In this document: positions 23,704 to 31,488 of the stretch, one piece after another
Position numbering within the stretch: the first letter of the stretch is position 1
Layout of the letters: each line of letters opens with the position of its first letter
NCBI GenBank assembly: GCA_900552725.1
Contig: USAT01000009.1
Coordinates: forward strand, 1-32,203
Direction: 5' to 3'
DNA: 32,203 bases
Source: an uncultured Eubacteriales bacterium
Lineage (GTDB): Bacteria > Bacillota > Clostridia > Oscillospirales > Oscillospiraceae
Notes under the pieces: generated by a model
Told to the model about the DNA's origin: nothing
Databases searched by the model: none
Seen by the model: the letters and a program-made list of their open reading frames with translations, nothing else
Translations under genes and position numbers: made by a program

Positions 23704-23734
23704 CCTTTCAGTCTTCCGCCGGAATTCTGAAAGG
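23704..23734 (-). promoter_or_regulatory. Hairpin 5' of the glycine aptamer
   Basis: CCTTTCAG and CTGAAAGG form a perfect 8-bp stem around a 15-base loop, between the promoter and the aptamer. It may be a remnant of a second aptamer or a folding insulator; neither is proven. Confidence 0.45.
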
Positions 23735-23764
23735 CTCATCGGGCGCTGTTTGATTGATGTAGGG

Positions 23765-23793
23765 AGTATAGCACAGGTTTTGCCCGATTGCAA
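23765..23793 (-). promoter_or_regulatory. Promoter of the symporter
   Basis: TTGCAA (23788-23793), 17 bases, TATACT (23765-23770) on the minus strand. The transcript would start near 23758, shortly before the riboswitch. Confidence 0.65.
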
Positions 23794-23830
23794 GCATTTT
23801 CTTCACAATTTAGAAATATTTTTTCACCTG

Positions 23831-23859
23831 TTGACAATATCGTAATACGATGTTATAGT
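23831..23859 (+). promoter_or_regulatory. Promoter of the PadR-DUF2812 operon
   Basis: A perfect TTGACA (23831-23836), 17-base spacer, TATAGT (23854-23859). The spacer itself is a PadR-type operator half of a double site. Confidence 0.88.
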
Positions 23860-23877
23860 GATATCGTAAAACGATAT
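23837..23877 (+). promoter_or_regulatory. Double inverted-repeat operator, probably for PadR
   Basis: Two near-identical 17-base palindromes, ATATCGTAATACGATGT (23837-23853) and ATATCGTAAAACGATAT (23861-23877), have centres 24 bases apart. The first fills the promoter spacer and the second covers the start region, so a bound repressor would block RNA polymerase. PadR proteins commonly repress their own operon. Confidence 0.8.
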
Positions 23878-23899
23878 TCAAGGAAAGGAGCGGAGCACT

Positions 23900-24217
23900 A
23901 TGCCGAAACGGTCATTGGAGACCCTGTCGGAGCCCATGTTCTATGTGCTGATGGCCCTGCGCCGCCGGACGCTGTGCGGCGTGGAGATCGTCCAGTGGAT
24001 CAGCGAGACTACCGGCGGGTGCATGAGCCTGGGGCCGGGGACTCTGTACACCATTCTCTCCAAGCTGACGGAGGAGAAGATGATCCGGGAGGTCAGCGTG
24101 GAGGGCCGCAAGCGCACCTATGAGCTGACCGACGCGGGGAAAAAGCTGTATGACGCCGAATGTGCCCGTCTGCGCCGCTGCATCCGCGACGCGGACAGAG
24201 AGGAGGAAAACGCATGA
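23900..24217 (+). CDS. PadR-family transcriptional regulator
   Basis: This 105-residue winged-helix regulator has the PadR form: LSEPMFYVLMALRRRTLCGVE, then GPGTLYTILSKLTEEKMI with the recognition helix, then GRKRTYELTDAGKKL. It lacks the long C-terminal helix of large PadR proteins, so it belongs to the short type that dimerises by its last helix. It probably represses its own operon through the double palindrome upstream. Its stop overlaps the start of the first DUF2812 gene by four bases (ATGA). The ribosome site is GGAAAGGAGCG. Confidence 0.93.
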   Translation: MPKRSLETLSEPMFYVLMALRRRTLCGVEIVQWISETTGGCMSLGPGTLYTILSKLTEEKMIREVSVEGRKRTYELTDAGKKLYDAECARLRRCIRDADREEENA

Positions 24218-25326
24218 TCAGGATCCTTCCCTACTATGTGTATCAGGTGGACGCCATTGAGAGCTGGCTGGACGAGCAGGCGAAGAAGGGCCTGTTCCTG
24301 ACAGACGTCCGCTCCCGTCTGACCATGGACTTTAAAAAGGGTGACCCCCGTCCGGTGCGTTACCGCATCGATGTGAAGCAGAATCCCGGCACCTACGGCC
24401 AGAAGGAGCGCATTGCCGATTACAGGGAATTCGGCTGGGAATATGTCTGCGAGCTGGCCGGTGATCTGGACATCTACCGCTGTGACGATCCCGCCGCGCC
24501 GGAGCTGAACACCGACGAGGAGATGCTCCACGAGGTGCTGGACAAAAAGCTGAAAAGCCAAATCATATGGAGTATTGTACTCCTGTGCGTGATTCCCGTA
24601 TGGCTCTACTATATGCTTTTCCGCTATTTTGGGGGCTATACCGGCATATATGAGCAGTTGGTCAGCGGAGTTGCCTGGATATTCGCTCCCGCGGGCGCAC
24701 TTGTACTGTTCTGGACGATCACCGCCGTCACCTGCATCGTCAGCGCTGTGACCACCAGGCGCCGGATGCTTTTGAAGCGTGTACAGCGCGCACCCGCCGA
24801 GCTGCGGCGGGGAAAGCTCCTGCAACTGCTGTCCATCTTTCTGCCTCTGGCCGCTCTGGTTCTGTGTCTCATTTTGCGCGCGGTAATCGCAGACCCCGGC
24901 AATGGCATCCCCATGGATGAATTTCCGATACCGACAGCGGCACAGGTGTTTTCCGATACCGACGAGCCTGATCACTCCTGGGCGGTGGAATTCTCCGAAT
25001 TGCTGTGCGGCCACAGCTACCTGCGGCAAAAGGGGCCTTATATCATCGATCCCGAAACGGGCTCTTCCTACAGCAGTTGGTACTATGACGCGGATGTGTA
25101 CCATATCGCGTGGCAATGGGTGGCCGACGGCTATGTGAAGGAGCATGCGCGGGTCTACGAGCTGCGGGAGATCACCGTTCCCGGCTGGGCGCACGCCTGG
25201 TACAGCGCGGACAACGCCATGTGGGGCAGCCAGACGCTGCTGCTGCAAAACGGCAAGGAGATCTGGGAGATCGACTGTGACCGCGAGGAAAGCCTGCTGG
25301 ACGCGTTGGACGTATTCGCACGATGA
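24214..25326 (+). CDS. DUF2812 membrane protein, copy 1
   Basis: This 370-residue protein has an N-terminal DUF2812 domain (1 to about 105) with PYYVYQVDAIESWLDEQAKK, YRIDVK and FGWEYVCELAGDLDIYR. Three membrane segments follow (about 117-139, 153-178 and 203-225). The last 140 residues should lie outside the cell and contain WYYDADVYHIAWQWVADGYVK and VPGWAHAWYSA. DUF2812 genes usually follow a PadR gene, as here, and have no established function. It begins at an ATGA overlap with padR. The ribosome site is GAGGAGGAAA. Confidence 0.85.
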   Translation: MIRILPYYVYQVDAIESWLDEQAKKGLFLTDVRSRLTMDFKKGDPRPVRYRIDVKQNPGTYGQKERIADYREFGWEYVCELAGDLDIYRCDDPAAPELNTDEEMLHEVLDKKLKSQIIWSIVLLCVIPVWLYYMLFRYFGGYTGIYEQLVSGVAWIFAPAGALVLFWTITAVTCIVSAVTTRRRMLLKRVQRAPAELRRGKLLQLLSIFLPLAALVLCLILRAVIADPGNGIPMDEFPIPTAAQVFSDTDEPDHSWAVEFSELLCGHSYLRQKGPYIIDPETGSSYSSWYYDADVYHIAWQWVADGYVKEHARVYELREITVPGWAHAWYSADNAMWGSQTLLLQNGKEIWEIDCDREESLLDALDVFAR

Positions 25327-25346
25327 GCGAGGAAAGGAGAACGCTT

Positions 25347-26504
25347 ATGCTGAAGAAAACGCTTCCCTACTATGTGTACCAGATCGACGCCATCGAGAGC
25401 TGGCTGGACGAACAGGCGCGCAGCGGACTTTTCCTGCTGGACCTCCGCCTGGGTACCATGCGCTTCCGGCAGGACACACCAAAGCCCATGCGCTACCGTA
25501 TTGACGTAAAGCGCAACCGGGGCTATACCGGAGAGAAGGAGCGTATCGCCGCCTATGCCGAGATGGGCTGGGAATACGTCTGTGACCTGACGCCCCAGTT
25601 GGACATTTATTGCTGCGCCGATCCCGACGCGCCGGAGCTGAACACCGACGAGGAGACGCTCCACGAGGTGCTGGATAAGAAGCTGACCTCTGAGCAGCGT
25701 ATGGGGATCATCGGTCTCATCTTTATTCCGATATGGCTGTATCAGATGATGTTCCGGAATCTTCTCCATGGGCGCGACATCACCGGGTTTTATGATTTTC
25801 TCACCAGCCCCTATGTACTGCTGTACCCCGCCATTCTTTTGCTGGCACTGTACTGGCTGATCGTCTTTTCCCGGGGTATGCGGGATGCGGCAGCCACCAA
25901 AAAGCGGCTGCTGCTGACACGGAACTATCACTGCATCGGACAGGAGCGGCGGCGGATGCATACCCATTATGCGATGCTTGCCATGCTGGGCGTGTGTCTG
26001 CTGGTCTGCGTGATCCTGTGGATCGACCTCAAACGGGGTGAGAAAAACTACCCCGTCACGGATTCTCCCCTGCCCACCGTGACGCAGGTGTTCCCCGGTC
26101 ACGAGGAGGCCCAGCTTCTGGGCATAGACCCGGTGCGGCGGAATGAAATGCTGTTTTACGGTTACGCGCCGCTGATGCGCAGCACGATGATGCGTCAGTG
26201 GGGCGGCGAGGATATGCTGGATCCCTCCGAGGGCGTTCAGGAAAGCACCTGGTACTACAACGCCGACCAGCTGGACATCGCGTGGGAATGGGTGGCCAAC
26301 GGCTATGTAAAGGAGAAAACGGCTGATATGACGCCCATCACCGTTTCCGGCTGGGAACACGCATGGTTCCGGAGCTGGACAAACAACAGTGGAACACCCA
26401 GTCAGCTGCTGATCCTGCAAAACGGAAAAACCGTGTGGCGGATCGGCTATGGTGATGACGCCGTGTACGACCTGGCCGACGCACTGGACAAATTCGCCCG
26501 CTGA
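25347..26504 (+). CDS. DUF2812 membrane protein, copy 2
   Basis: This 385-residue paralogue of copy 1 keeps the same plan: DUF2812 at 1-105 (PYYVYQIDAIESWLDEQARS, YRIDVK, MGWEYVCDLTPQLDIY), membrane segments at about 119-139, 156-175 and 208-227, and an outer domain with WYYNADQLDIAWEWVANGYVK and VSGWEHAWF. The ATG at 25347 is preceded by GGAAAGGAG; an ATG at 25323 overlaps the previous stop and lacks a ribosome site. Copies 1 and 2 are close enough in sequence to be a fairly recent tandem duplication. Confidence 0.85.
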   Translation: MLKKTLPYYVYQIDAIESWLDEQARSGLFLLDLRLGTMRFRQDTPKPMRYRIDVKRNRGYTGEKERIAAYAEMGWEYVCDLTPQLDIYCCADPDAPELNTDEETLHEVLDKKLTSEQRMGIIGLIFIPIWLYQMMFRNLLHGRDITGFYDFLTSPYVLLYPAILLLALYWLIVFSRGMRDAAATKKRLLLTRNYHCIGQERRRMHTHYAMLAMLGVCLLVCVILWIDLKRGEKNYPVTDSPLPTVTQVFPGHEEAQLLGIDPVRRNEMLFYGYAPLMRSTMMRQWGGEDMLDPSEGVQESTWYYNADQLDIAWEWVANGYVKEKTADMTPITVSGWEHAWFRSWTNNSGTPSQLLILQNGKTVWRIGYGDDAVYDLADALDKFAR

Positions 26505-26525
26505 GGACAGAAAGGAGCGACTGAT

Positions 26526-27758
26526 ATGAGCAACAGAAGGTACGGCACCGTCAAGGAACTGCCCTATATCTGGTACGAGATCGACGCGGTGGAGTCCTGG
26601 CTGGATGAGCAGGCCCAGCAGGGCCTGCGGCTGACGGACATTCAGGGAAAGCTCTGCGTCTTTCAGCCCAGCGATGAGCCGCCTGCCCGCTGCCGGGTGC
26701 ATGTGAAGCCCCACAACGGCTACTACACCCAGCAGGAGGAGTACAAGGAGACCATGCGGGAGCTGGGCTGGGAGTATGTGGGGCGGATCAACTACCGGGC
26801 CGACGTCTATCGGGCCACGCGGCCCGACGCGGTGGAGATCAACACCGACGAGGATGTCCTGCGCAGTCTGCTGTGCTCCAACATGTGGTTCGACGGCATC
26901 GCGGCGGCAGCCCTGATCGCCCTGACGGTTTACAGCCTTTGGAAGAAATTCGCCATTACGAGAGCTTACAGCGGGTTTTACAGTCTGCTGCTGGATGATA
27001 TCATCGTCACCTATCTCATTCCGGAGGTACTGCTGGCGCTGATCCTGGTGCTGCTGGCCGGTGCCTTTCTCGTCCGCCTGGCGCGGCAGCGAAAGCGCTG
27101 TCTCCTGGGCCGGGACTGCCGGTTTGACGGCGTGCTACGAAAGCGGAAGCGGTTCTACTTTGTGCTGCTGGGGCTGCTGATCCTCATGTTCGCCTTTCCC
27201 ATGCTGCCCACGATATTCGGCGTCCCAGAGGCCACAGAGAGCACCTCCTTTGATACCTGTCCCGTGGTGCTGCTGCAGTCCCTTTCGCCGGAGGAGGCGG
27301 AGCAGATCGTGGTGGAGGACTACGACATCCCCGTCCGCAGCAATCACTACCTTCTGGCGGACGACACCATCTACCGGCAGAGCGGCCCCACCGTGTGGCT
27401 GGAGGGCACAGGCTGGGGGTATACGCCGCTCTACTACACTGTGACGGTCACGGATGTTCACCGGGAGGAGCTAGCGGAGAAGTATTACATGGAAATATTC
27501 GCCGCCCACGACGACTGGCAGGAGGTGCAGATCAGCGGCTGGGATCAGGCGGTGTACCGGCGGCATACCAATACGCTCCGGGAGGAGTGGCACAACGACA
27601 GCGACAAGATCCCGGCGGATATCACCCTGCACCACCAGAACCTGATGATGCGGCTGGGCAATCGTGTGGTCGTGGTAAGCTATACCGGCGAGGCCGATAT
27701 GTATTCCCGGCTGAACACCCTGTACGGACGGCGGACGCCCTCCCCCGCCGCTGAATAA
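26526..27758 (+). CDS. DUF2812 membrane protein, copy 3, diverged
   Basis: This 410-residue protein shares the N-terminal DUF2812 domain (LPYIWYEIDAVESWLDEQAQ, 12-31; ELGWEYVGRINYRADVYR), three membrane segments (about 120-140, 162-185 and 209-231) and the outer ISGWDQAVYRR motif of copies 1 and 2. It is more diverged, and its outer domain is longer by about 30 residues and more variable. The ribosome site is AAAGGAG. It is the last gene of the operon, followed by a strong terminator. Confidence 0.85.
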   Translation: MSNRRYGTVKELPYIWYEIDAVESWLDEQAQQGLRLTDIQGKLCVFQPSDEPPARCRVHVKPHNGYYTQQEEYKETMRELGWEYVGRINYRADVYRATRPDAVEINTDEDVLRSLLCSNMWFDGIAAAALIALTVYSLWKKFAITRAYSGFYSLLLDDIIVTYLIPEVLLALILVLLAGAFLVRLARQRKRCLLGRDCRFDGVLRKRKRFYFVLLGLLILMFAFPMLPTIFGVPEATESTSFDTCPVVLLQSLSPEEAEQIVVEDYDIPVRSNHYLLADDTIYRQSGPTVWLEGTGWGYTPLYYTVTVTDVHREELAEKYYMEIFAAHDDWQEVQISGWDQAVYRRHTNTLREEWHNDSDKIPADITLHHQNLMMRLGNRVVVVSYTGEADMYSRLNTLYGRRTPSPAAE

Positions 27759-27768
27759 ACGGCATAAG

Positions 27769-27806
27769 AAAACAGGCACATGGAAAATCCCATGTGCCTG
27801 TTTTTT
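27769..27806 (+). terminator. Terminator of the PadR-DUF2812 operon
   Basis: AAACAGGCACATGG pairs with CCATGTGCCTGTTT around a six-base loop and runs into TTTTTT. It lies about 10 bases past the last stop codon. Confidence 0.95.
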
Positions 27807-27818
27807 GCCGGGCAACTG

Positions 27819-27846
27819 AAAAACCGCCCACGGATGTGAGCGGTTT
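27819..27846 (-). terminator. Terminator of rplS
   Basis: AAACCGCTCAC pairs with GTGGGCGGTTT on the minus strand, with a T-run formed by 27819-27823. It starts 18 bases past the rplS stop codon. Confidence 0.85.
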
Positions 27847-27864
27847 CTCTTTGGATCGAATAGC

Positions 27865-28203
27865 TTACAGCTTCTCGCGGACCTTGGCGGCCTTGCCGAC
27901 GCGGTCACGCAGGTAGTACAGCTTGGCGCGGCGCACGAAACCGTGACGCACGGTCTCGATGGTCTGGATGGAGGGAGAATGTACGGGGAACACCTTCTCC
28001 ACGCCCACACCGTAGGAGATACGGCGGACGGTGATGGTCTCCTCGATGCCGCCATGCTTCTTGGCAATAACGGTACCCTCGAAAACCTGGATACGCTCAC
28101 GGGAGCCTTCCTTGACCTTCACATGCACGCGGACGGTATCGCCCACCTGTACCTGAGGCACTTCCTTCAGCTGCTTTTCGTTCAATGCTTTGATGAGATC
28201 CAT
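27865..28203 (-). CDS. rplS: 50S ribosomal protein L19
   Basis: This 112-residue protein of the large ribosomal subunit has the L19 pattern: VQVGDTVRVHVKVKEG (18-33), ERIQVFEGTVIAKKHGG, TVRRISYGVGVEKVFPVHSP and HGFVRRAKLYYLRDRVGKAAK. L19 lies near the 30S-50S interface. The length is normal. The ribosome site is AGGAGGAAAA. It is a single-gene unit with its own promoter and terminator; in many Firmicutes it sits downstream of trmD/rimM, which are not here. Confidence 0.97.
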   Translation of the reverse strand: MDLIKALNEKQLKEVPQVQVGDTVRVHVKVKEGSRERIQVFEGTVIAKKHGGIEETITVRRISYGVGVEKVFPVHSPSIQTIETVRHGFVRRAKLYYLRDRVGKAAKVREKL

Positions 28204-28249
28204 GGATTTTTCCTCCTGTATTTATAGGTGTTCGTAACGCCATTTCAAG

Positions 28250-28265
28250 GGTGCGTTTTCGCACC
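28250..28265 (-). promoter_or_regulatory. Hairpin in the rplS leader
   Basis: GGTGCG and CGCACC form a perfect 6-bp stem around a four-base loop in the rplS 5' leader, 47 bases before the start codon. It could be part of a ribosomal-protein autoregulatory leader, but the match to the known L19 leader cannot be judged by eye. Confidence 0.4.
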
Positions 28266-28298
28266 GGCGACAGAGGACCGCCCTTTTCACGCCATGAT

Positions 28299-28327
28299 AG
28301 AATACCACACAAATCCGGTAAATGCAA
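28299..28327 (-). promoter_or_regulatory. Promoter of rplS
   Basis: TTGCAT (28322-28327), 17 bases, TATTCT (28299-28304) on the minus strand. It begins a few bases after the hairpin that ends the upstream transcript. Confidence 0.65.
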
Positions 28328-28332
28328 GCATT

Positions 28333-28354
28333 ATTTTCCCTTTTGCGGGAAAAT
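28333..28354 (-). terminator. Probable terminator after the DUF2344 gene
   Basis: ATTTTCCC pairs with GGGAAAAT around a six-base loop; the stem touches the stop codon. There is no long T-run, so it may be a weak terminator or only slow read-through into rplS. Confidence 0.5.
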
Positions 28355-29016
28355 CATCGAAAATCCTGTCCGTTGGCGTCCAGAATGGCACGACGGCGCA
28401 CCCGGACGAAGTCCGGCGTCAGCTCGGGGAGATAGGCCGCGATGGCCTTTTCGATGAGCTGGGGGTTCAGGCCGGGGTTCTGGGCCTGAACCGTGATGTC
28501 GATGAACACATTGTGTTCGTCCGCCGTCACGTCCGCCCTGCGGATCATGGGCGCGATGTCCACGTCCGCCAGCTCCTTGCGCTTGGTGCGCTTCTGGATC
28601 ACCAGCGTGTCCCGTGCCAGCAGCGCCCGCAGGCGCTCCGCCGCGCCCTCCGGCACACCGGTGTCGTATTCCAGCGTTACGTCCGCGCGCAGGCCGTCCA
28701 GCTCACGGATGGGACGCCTAGCCTCATAGCAGGCCAGGGCACGGATGCCGGTGGGCATGCCGGTATTCAGCTTTTCGGCGATGCCGCTGCCGTCGCTGTC
28801 CTGGGTCACCTCGAAGTCCAGCAGCTCACAGTCGCTGCTCTGTCCCACCGGCAGGGGCAGGACGATGGAGATGATGGGATGGGGATGGTACCCCTGGGTA
28901 TGCTTGATGTCCAGCTCCGTGCGGGGGAAGCACCGCTGGAAGGTGCGCATCAGGTCAAGGTGGGAGATATAGGACGCCTGGGCCTCCTTGATAAACAGCA
29001 GCCGCAGCTTAGACAT
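28354..29016 (-). CDS. DUF2344 (TIGR03936) protein, partner of the radical SAM enzyme
   Basis: This 220-residue protein matches the family that almost always follows a TIGR03960-type radical SAM gene. It starts LRLLFIKEAQASYISHLDLMRTF and has TQGYHPHPIISIVLPLPVGQ followed by a conserved acidic and strand-rich part. No enzymatic motif is seen. The pair is thought to act on one substrate, still unknown. Its start overlaps the radical SAM stop by eight bases. It ends with the hairpin just before the rplS promoter. Confidence 0.9.
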   Translation of the reverse strand: MSKLRLLFIKEAQASYISHLDLMRTFQRCFPRTELDIKHTQGYHPHPIISIVLPLPVGQSSDCELLDFEVTQDSDGSGIAEKLNTGMPTGIRALACYEARRPIRELDGLRADVTLEYDTGVPEGAAERLRALLARDTLVIQKRTKRKELADVDIAPMIRRADVTADEHNVFIDITVQAQNPGLNPQLIEKAIAAYLPELTPDFVRVRRRAILDANGQDFR

Positions 29017-30841
29017 CGCACTTCCCCCCTACCAGCTTATTGGCGCCGCAGCCGTTGCAGCGGGTGCGGCAGTCCGGCGTGGTGACGCCGGACACGGCGT
29101 TTTCATGCTCACGCCACAGATATTCCTTGGTAACGCCGCTGGAGATCATGTCCCAGGGCATCAACTCGTCCTTTTCCCGGCGGCGATAGGCGTAGAACGC
29201 CGGATCAACGCCGCATTCATCGAAGGCCTCCAGCCAGCGATCCAGGGAGAAATACTCCTCCCATGCGTCAAGGTGTCCGCCTTTACGCCACGCGGTTTCC
29301 AGCACATTGCCCAGTCTCCGGTCACCCCGGGCCAGCACCGCCTCGATGAAGGAGGTCTGGCCGTCGTGCCAGTTGTAGGTGACGGTCTTGGTGGTCATAT
29401 TCTCCCGCAGCAGCTGCACACGGCGCTCGTATTCTTCGCGGGTGATCTGGGGCTCCCACTGGAAGGCCGTGTGGGGCTTGGGTACAAAATAGGAGGTGGA
29501 CACGGTGATGCGGACGCCCCGCTGCTTGTTGGGGGCGCTCTCCCGCCAGGCGTGCATGACGCGGGCCGCCACATCGGCGATGCCCAGCACGTCCTCGTCC
29601 GTCTCTGTGGGCAGACCCAGCATGAAATAGAGCTTCACCGCGTTGTAGCCGCCGGCAAAGGCGGTATGGCATGAGTTCAGCAGCGCCTCCAGCGTCACGT
29701 TCTTGTTGATCACGTCCCGCAGCCGCTGGGTGCCGGCCTCCGGTGCGAAGGTCAGGCCGGTCTTGCGGCCCTTGGCCAGCCGCTGCATCAGCGCCATAGA
29801 GAAGTTGTCCGCCCGCAGACTGGGCAGGGACAGGTTCACATGGCGGCTCTCGCAGAAAGGCTCCAACTGGTCGCACAGCTCCGTCAGCGGCGGATAGTCG
29901 CTGGTGCTGAGGGAGGACAGCGTCACCTCCTGATAGCCGGAGTCGTTGCAGGAATCCAGGCAGTACTGGGCGCACAGGTCGCGGCTGCGGTTGCGGACGG
30001 GGCGATAGACGTAGCCCGCCTGACAGAAGCGGCAGCCGCGGATGCAGCCACGGAACAGCTCCAGCGTCACCCGGTCCTGGACGATCTCGGTGCTGGGCAC
30101 GATGGTATTCACCGGGAAATACGCCTTGTCCATATCATGGACGATGCGCTTGGTCACCACAGCAGGCGCGCCGTCACGGGGCGTGATGGCGCTGACCGTG
30201 CCGTCGTCATGGTAGGAGATGTCATACAGGCTGGGGACATAGATGCCGTCCAGGTGGGCGGCAGCACGGAGGAATTCCGCCTTGCTCCAGCCCTCACGCC
30301 GCGCCTTGCGGTGCAGCTCCACCAGCTCCACGGTGATGTCCTCGCCCTCGCCCAGGCTCACCAGGTCGATGAAGTCGGCGATGGGCTCGGCGTTGTACAT
30401 AGCGGTGCCGCCGGCGATCACCAGCGGGGTCAGGCCGTCACGCTGGGCGCTGCGCAGGGGTATCTTCGCCAGATCCAGCATGTTGAGGATGGCGGTGAAG
30501 GCCATCTCATAGCCCACGGAAAAGGCCACGATATCGAAATCGGTGATGGGGTCGCCGGATTCCAGCGCGAACAGCGGGATATCCGCACTGCGCATCTCCG
30601 CCTCCATGTCGCCCCAGGGAGCAAAGACCCGCTCGCACCACACGCCGTCCATGTTGTTCATGACACCGTACAGGATCCGCATGCCCAGGTTGGACATGCC
30701 GATCTCGTAGGTGTCCGGGAAGCAGAAGGCGACCCGGGTGTCCACCGCCGCCTTGTCCTTCACCACCGCGTTATATTCGCCGCCCACATAGCGGGCCGGC
30801 TTCTGCACCCGCGGCAGGATGCGTTCCAGCTTTTTATCCAC
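29009..30841 (-). CDS. B12-binding-type radical SAM protein (TIGR03960)
   Basis: This protein of about 610 residues uses an Fe-S cluster and S-adenosylmethionine for radical chemistry. The cluster cysteines are in LFRGCIRGCRFCQAGYVYRP. An N-terminal region resembling a cobalamin-binding domain precedes it (FPDTYEIGMSNLG; PLVIAGGTAMYNAEPIADF). The C-terminus has a second cysteine set (CRTRCNGCGANKLVGGKC). The substrate is not known. The GTG at 30841 is preferred as start because AGGAG lies seven bases ahead; the in-frame ATG at 30847 is only one base from that site. Confidence 0.92.
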   Translation of the reverse strand: MDKKLERILPRVQKPARYVGGEYNAVVKDKAAVDTRVAFCFPDTYEIGMSNLGMRILYGVMNNMDGVWCERVFAPWGDMEAEMRSADIPLFALESGDPITDFDIVAFSVGYEMAFTAILNMLDLAKIPLRSAQRDGLTPLVIAGGTAMYNAEPIADFIDLVSLGEGEDITVELVELHRKARREGWSKAEFLRAAAHLDGIYVPSLYDISYHDDGTVSAITPRDGAPAVVTKRIVHDMDKAYFPVNTIVPSTEIVQDRVTLELFRGCIRGCRFCQAGYVYRPVRNRSRDLCAQYCLDSCNDSGYQEVTLSSLSTSDYPPLTELCDQLEPFCESRHVNLSLPSLRADNFSMALMQRLAKGRKTGLTFAPEAGTQRLRDVINKNVTLEALLNSCHTAFAGGYNAVKLYFMLGLPTETDEDVLGIADVAARVMHAWRESAPNKQRGVRITVSTSYFVPKPHTAFQWEPQITREEYERRVQLLRENMTTKTVTYNWHDGQTSFIEAVLARGDRRLGNVLETAWRKGGHLDAWEEYFSLDRWLEAFDECGVDPAFYAYRRREKDELMPWDMISSGVTKEYLWREHENAVSGVTTPDCRTRCNGCGANKLVGGKCDV

Positions 30842-30876
30842 AGTCATTCTCCTGTTGTATATCAGAATATCATCTT

Positions 30877-30905
30877 ATTTTACCTGTTTTCCGGCGGTTT
30901 GGCAA
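30877..30905 (-). promoter_or_regulatory. Possible promoter of the radical SAM-DUF2344 genes
   Basis: TTGCCA (30900-30905), 17 bases, TAAAAT (30877-30882) on the minus strand, inside the end of the protease gene. Confidence 0.4.
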
Positions 30906-31488
30906 CCCCTATTTGGCGCAGCGCGTGCCAGAGAAGTGCCGCGGCTGCCAGCAGTAGGAAGGGACTGCCTCCCATCCACAGCGCCGCGGCCGCTCCCAGC
31001 GTCAGCACCGCCGCCATGCCGAAGCCCACCACGGCCGCCACACGGTCGGCGGTATAGGGCTCCGTCAGCCAGGCGGCCAGGTTCCACAGGATGCTGCCAC
31101 CGTCCAGCGGCGGGATGGGCAGCAGGTTGAAGGCACCCAGCACAAGCTGCGCGCCGGAGAAGAGATACAGCGCCTCACACAGCCGTCCGCCAAGGCCCAG
31201 CAGCAGGGCCAGCAGCAGATTCACCGCGGGGCCTGCCGCGGCGGCCAGCACCTCTCCGCCGTAGGAGAGCCGTCCCGCCACCTGCATCTCCGCACCCAGC
31301 GCCGTAATGCGCAGGGCCGTCACCCGGGCGCGAAGCCGCCGCAGCATCCAGTAGTGCCCCAGCTCGTGGAGCACCGCCGCCAGCAGCAATGCCGCCAGCA
31401 GCAGCGGCGAGGACACCATCACGAACAGCGCCAAAAGCAGCGGCGCCGTAGGCGAAACGTGGATGGCCGTCCGCTTACTGCGCGACAT
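30880..31488 (-). CDS. M50-family membrane metalloprotease, SpoIVFB-like
   Basis: This 202-residue intramembrane zinc protease has the zinc motif HELGH (41-45, with catalytic Glu42) in a hydrophobic helix and the third ligand in NLLPIPPLDGG (121-131, Asp129). Several further hydrophobic helices follow. SpoIVFB in Bacillus cleaves pro-sigma-K during sporulation; the neighbouring SpoIVFA-like gene supports that role here. There is no clear ribosome site, and the start overlaps the upstream gene by 14 bases, so translation is coupled. The substrate is inferred from context. Confidence 0.88.
   Translation of the reverse strand: MSRSKRTAIHVSPTAPLLLALFVMVSSPLLLAALLLAAVLHELGHYWMLRRLRARVTALRITALGAEMQVAGRLSYGGEVLAAAAGPAVNLLLALLLGLGGRLCEALYLFSGAQLVLGAFNLLPIPPLDGGSILWNLAAWLTEPYTADRVAAVVGFGMAAVLTLGAAAALWMGGSPFLLLAAAALLWHALRQIGVAKPPENR

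Noticed and set aside
24214..27758. Tandem DUF2812 genes as a CRISPR-like or mobile repeat array
   Set aside because: They are full-length diverged coding genes with their own ribosome sites.
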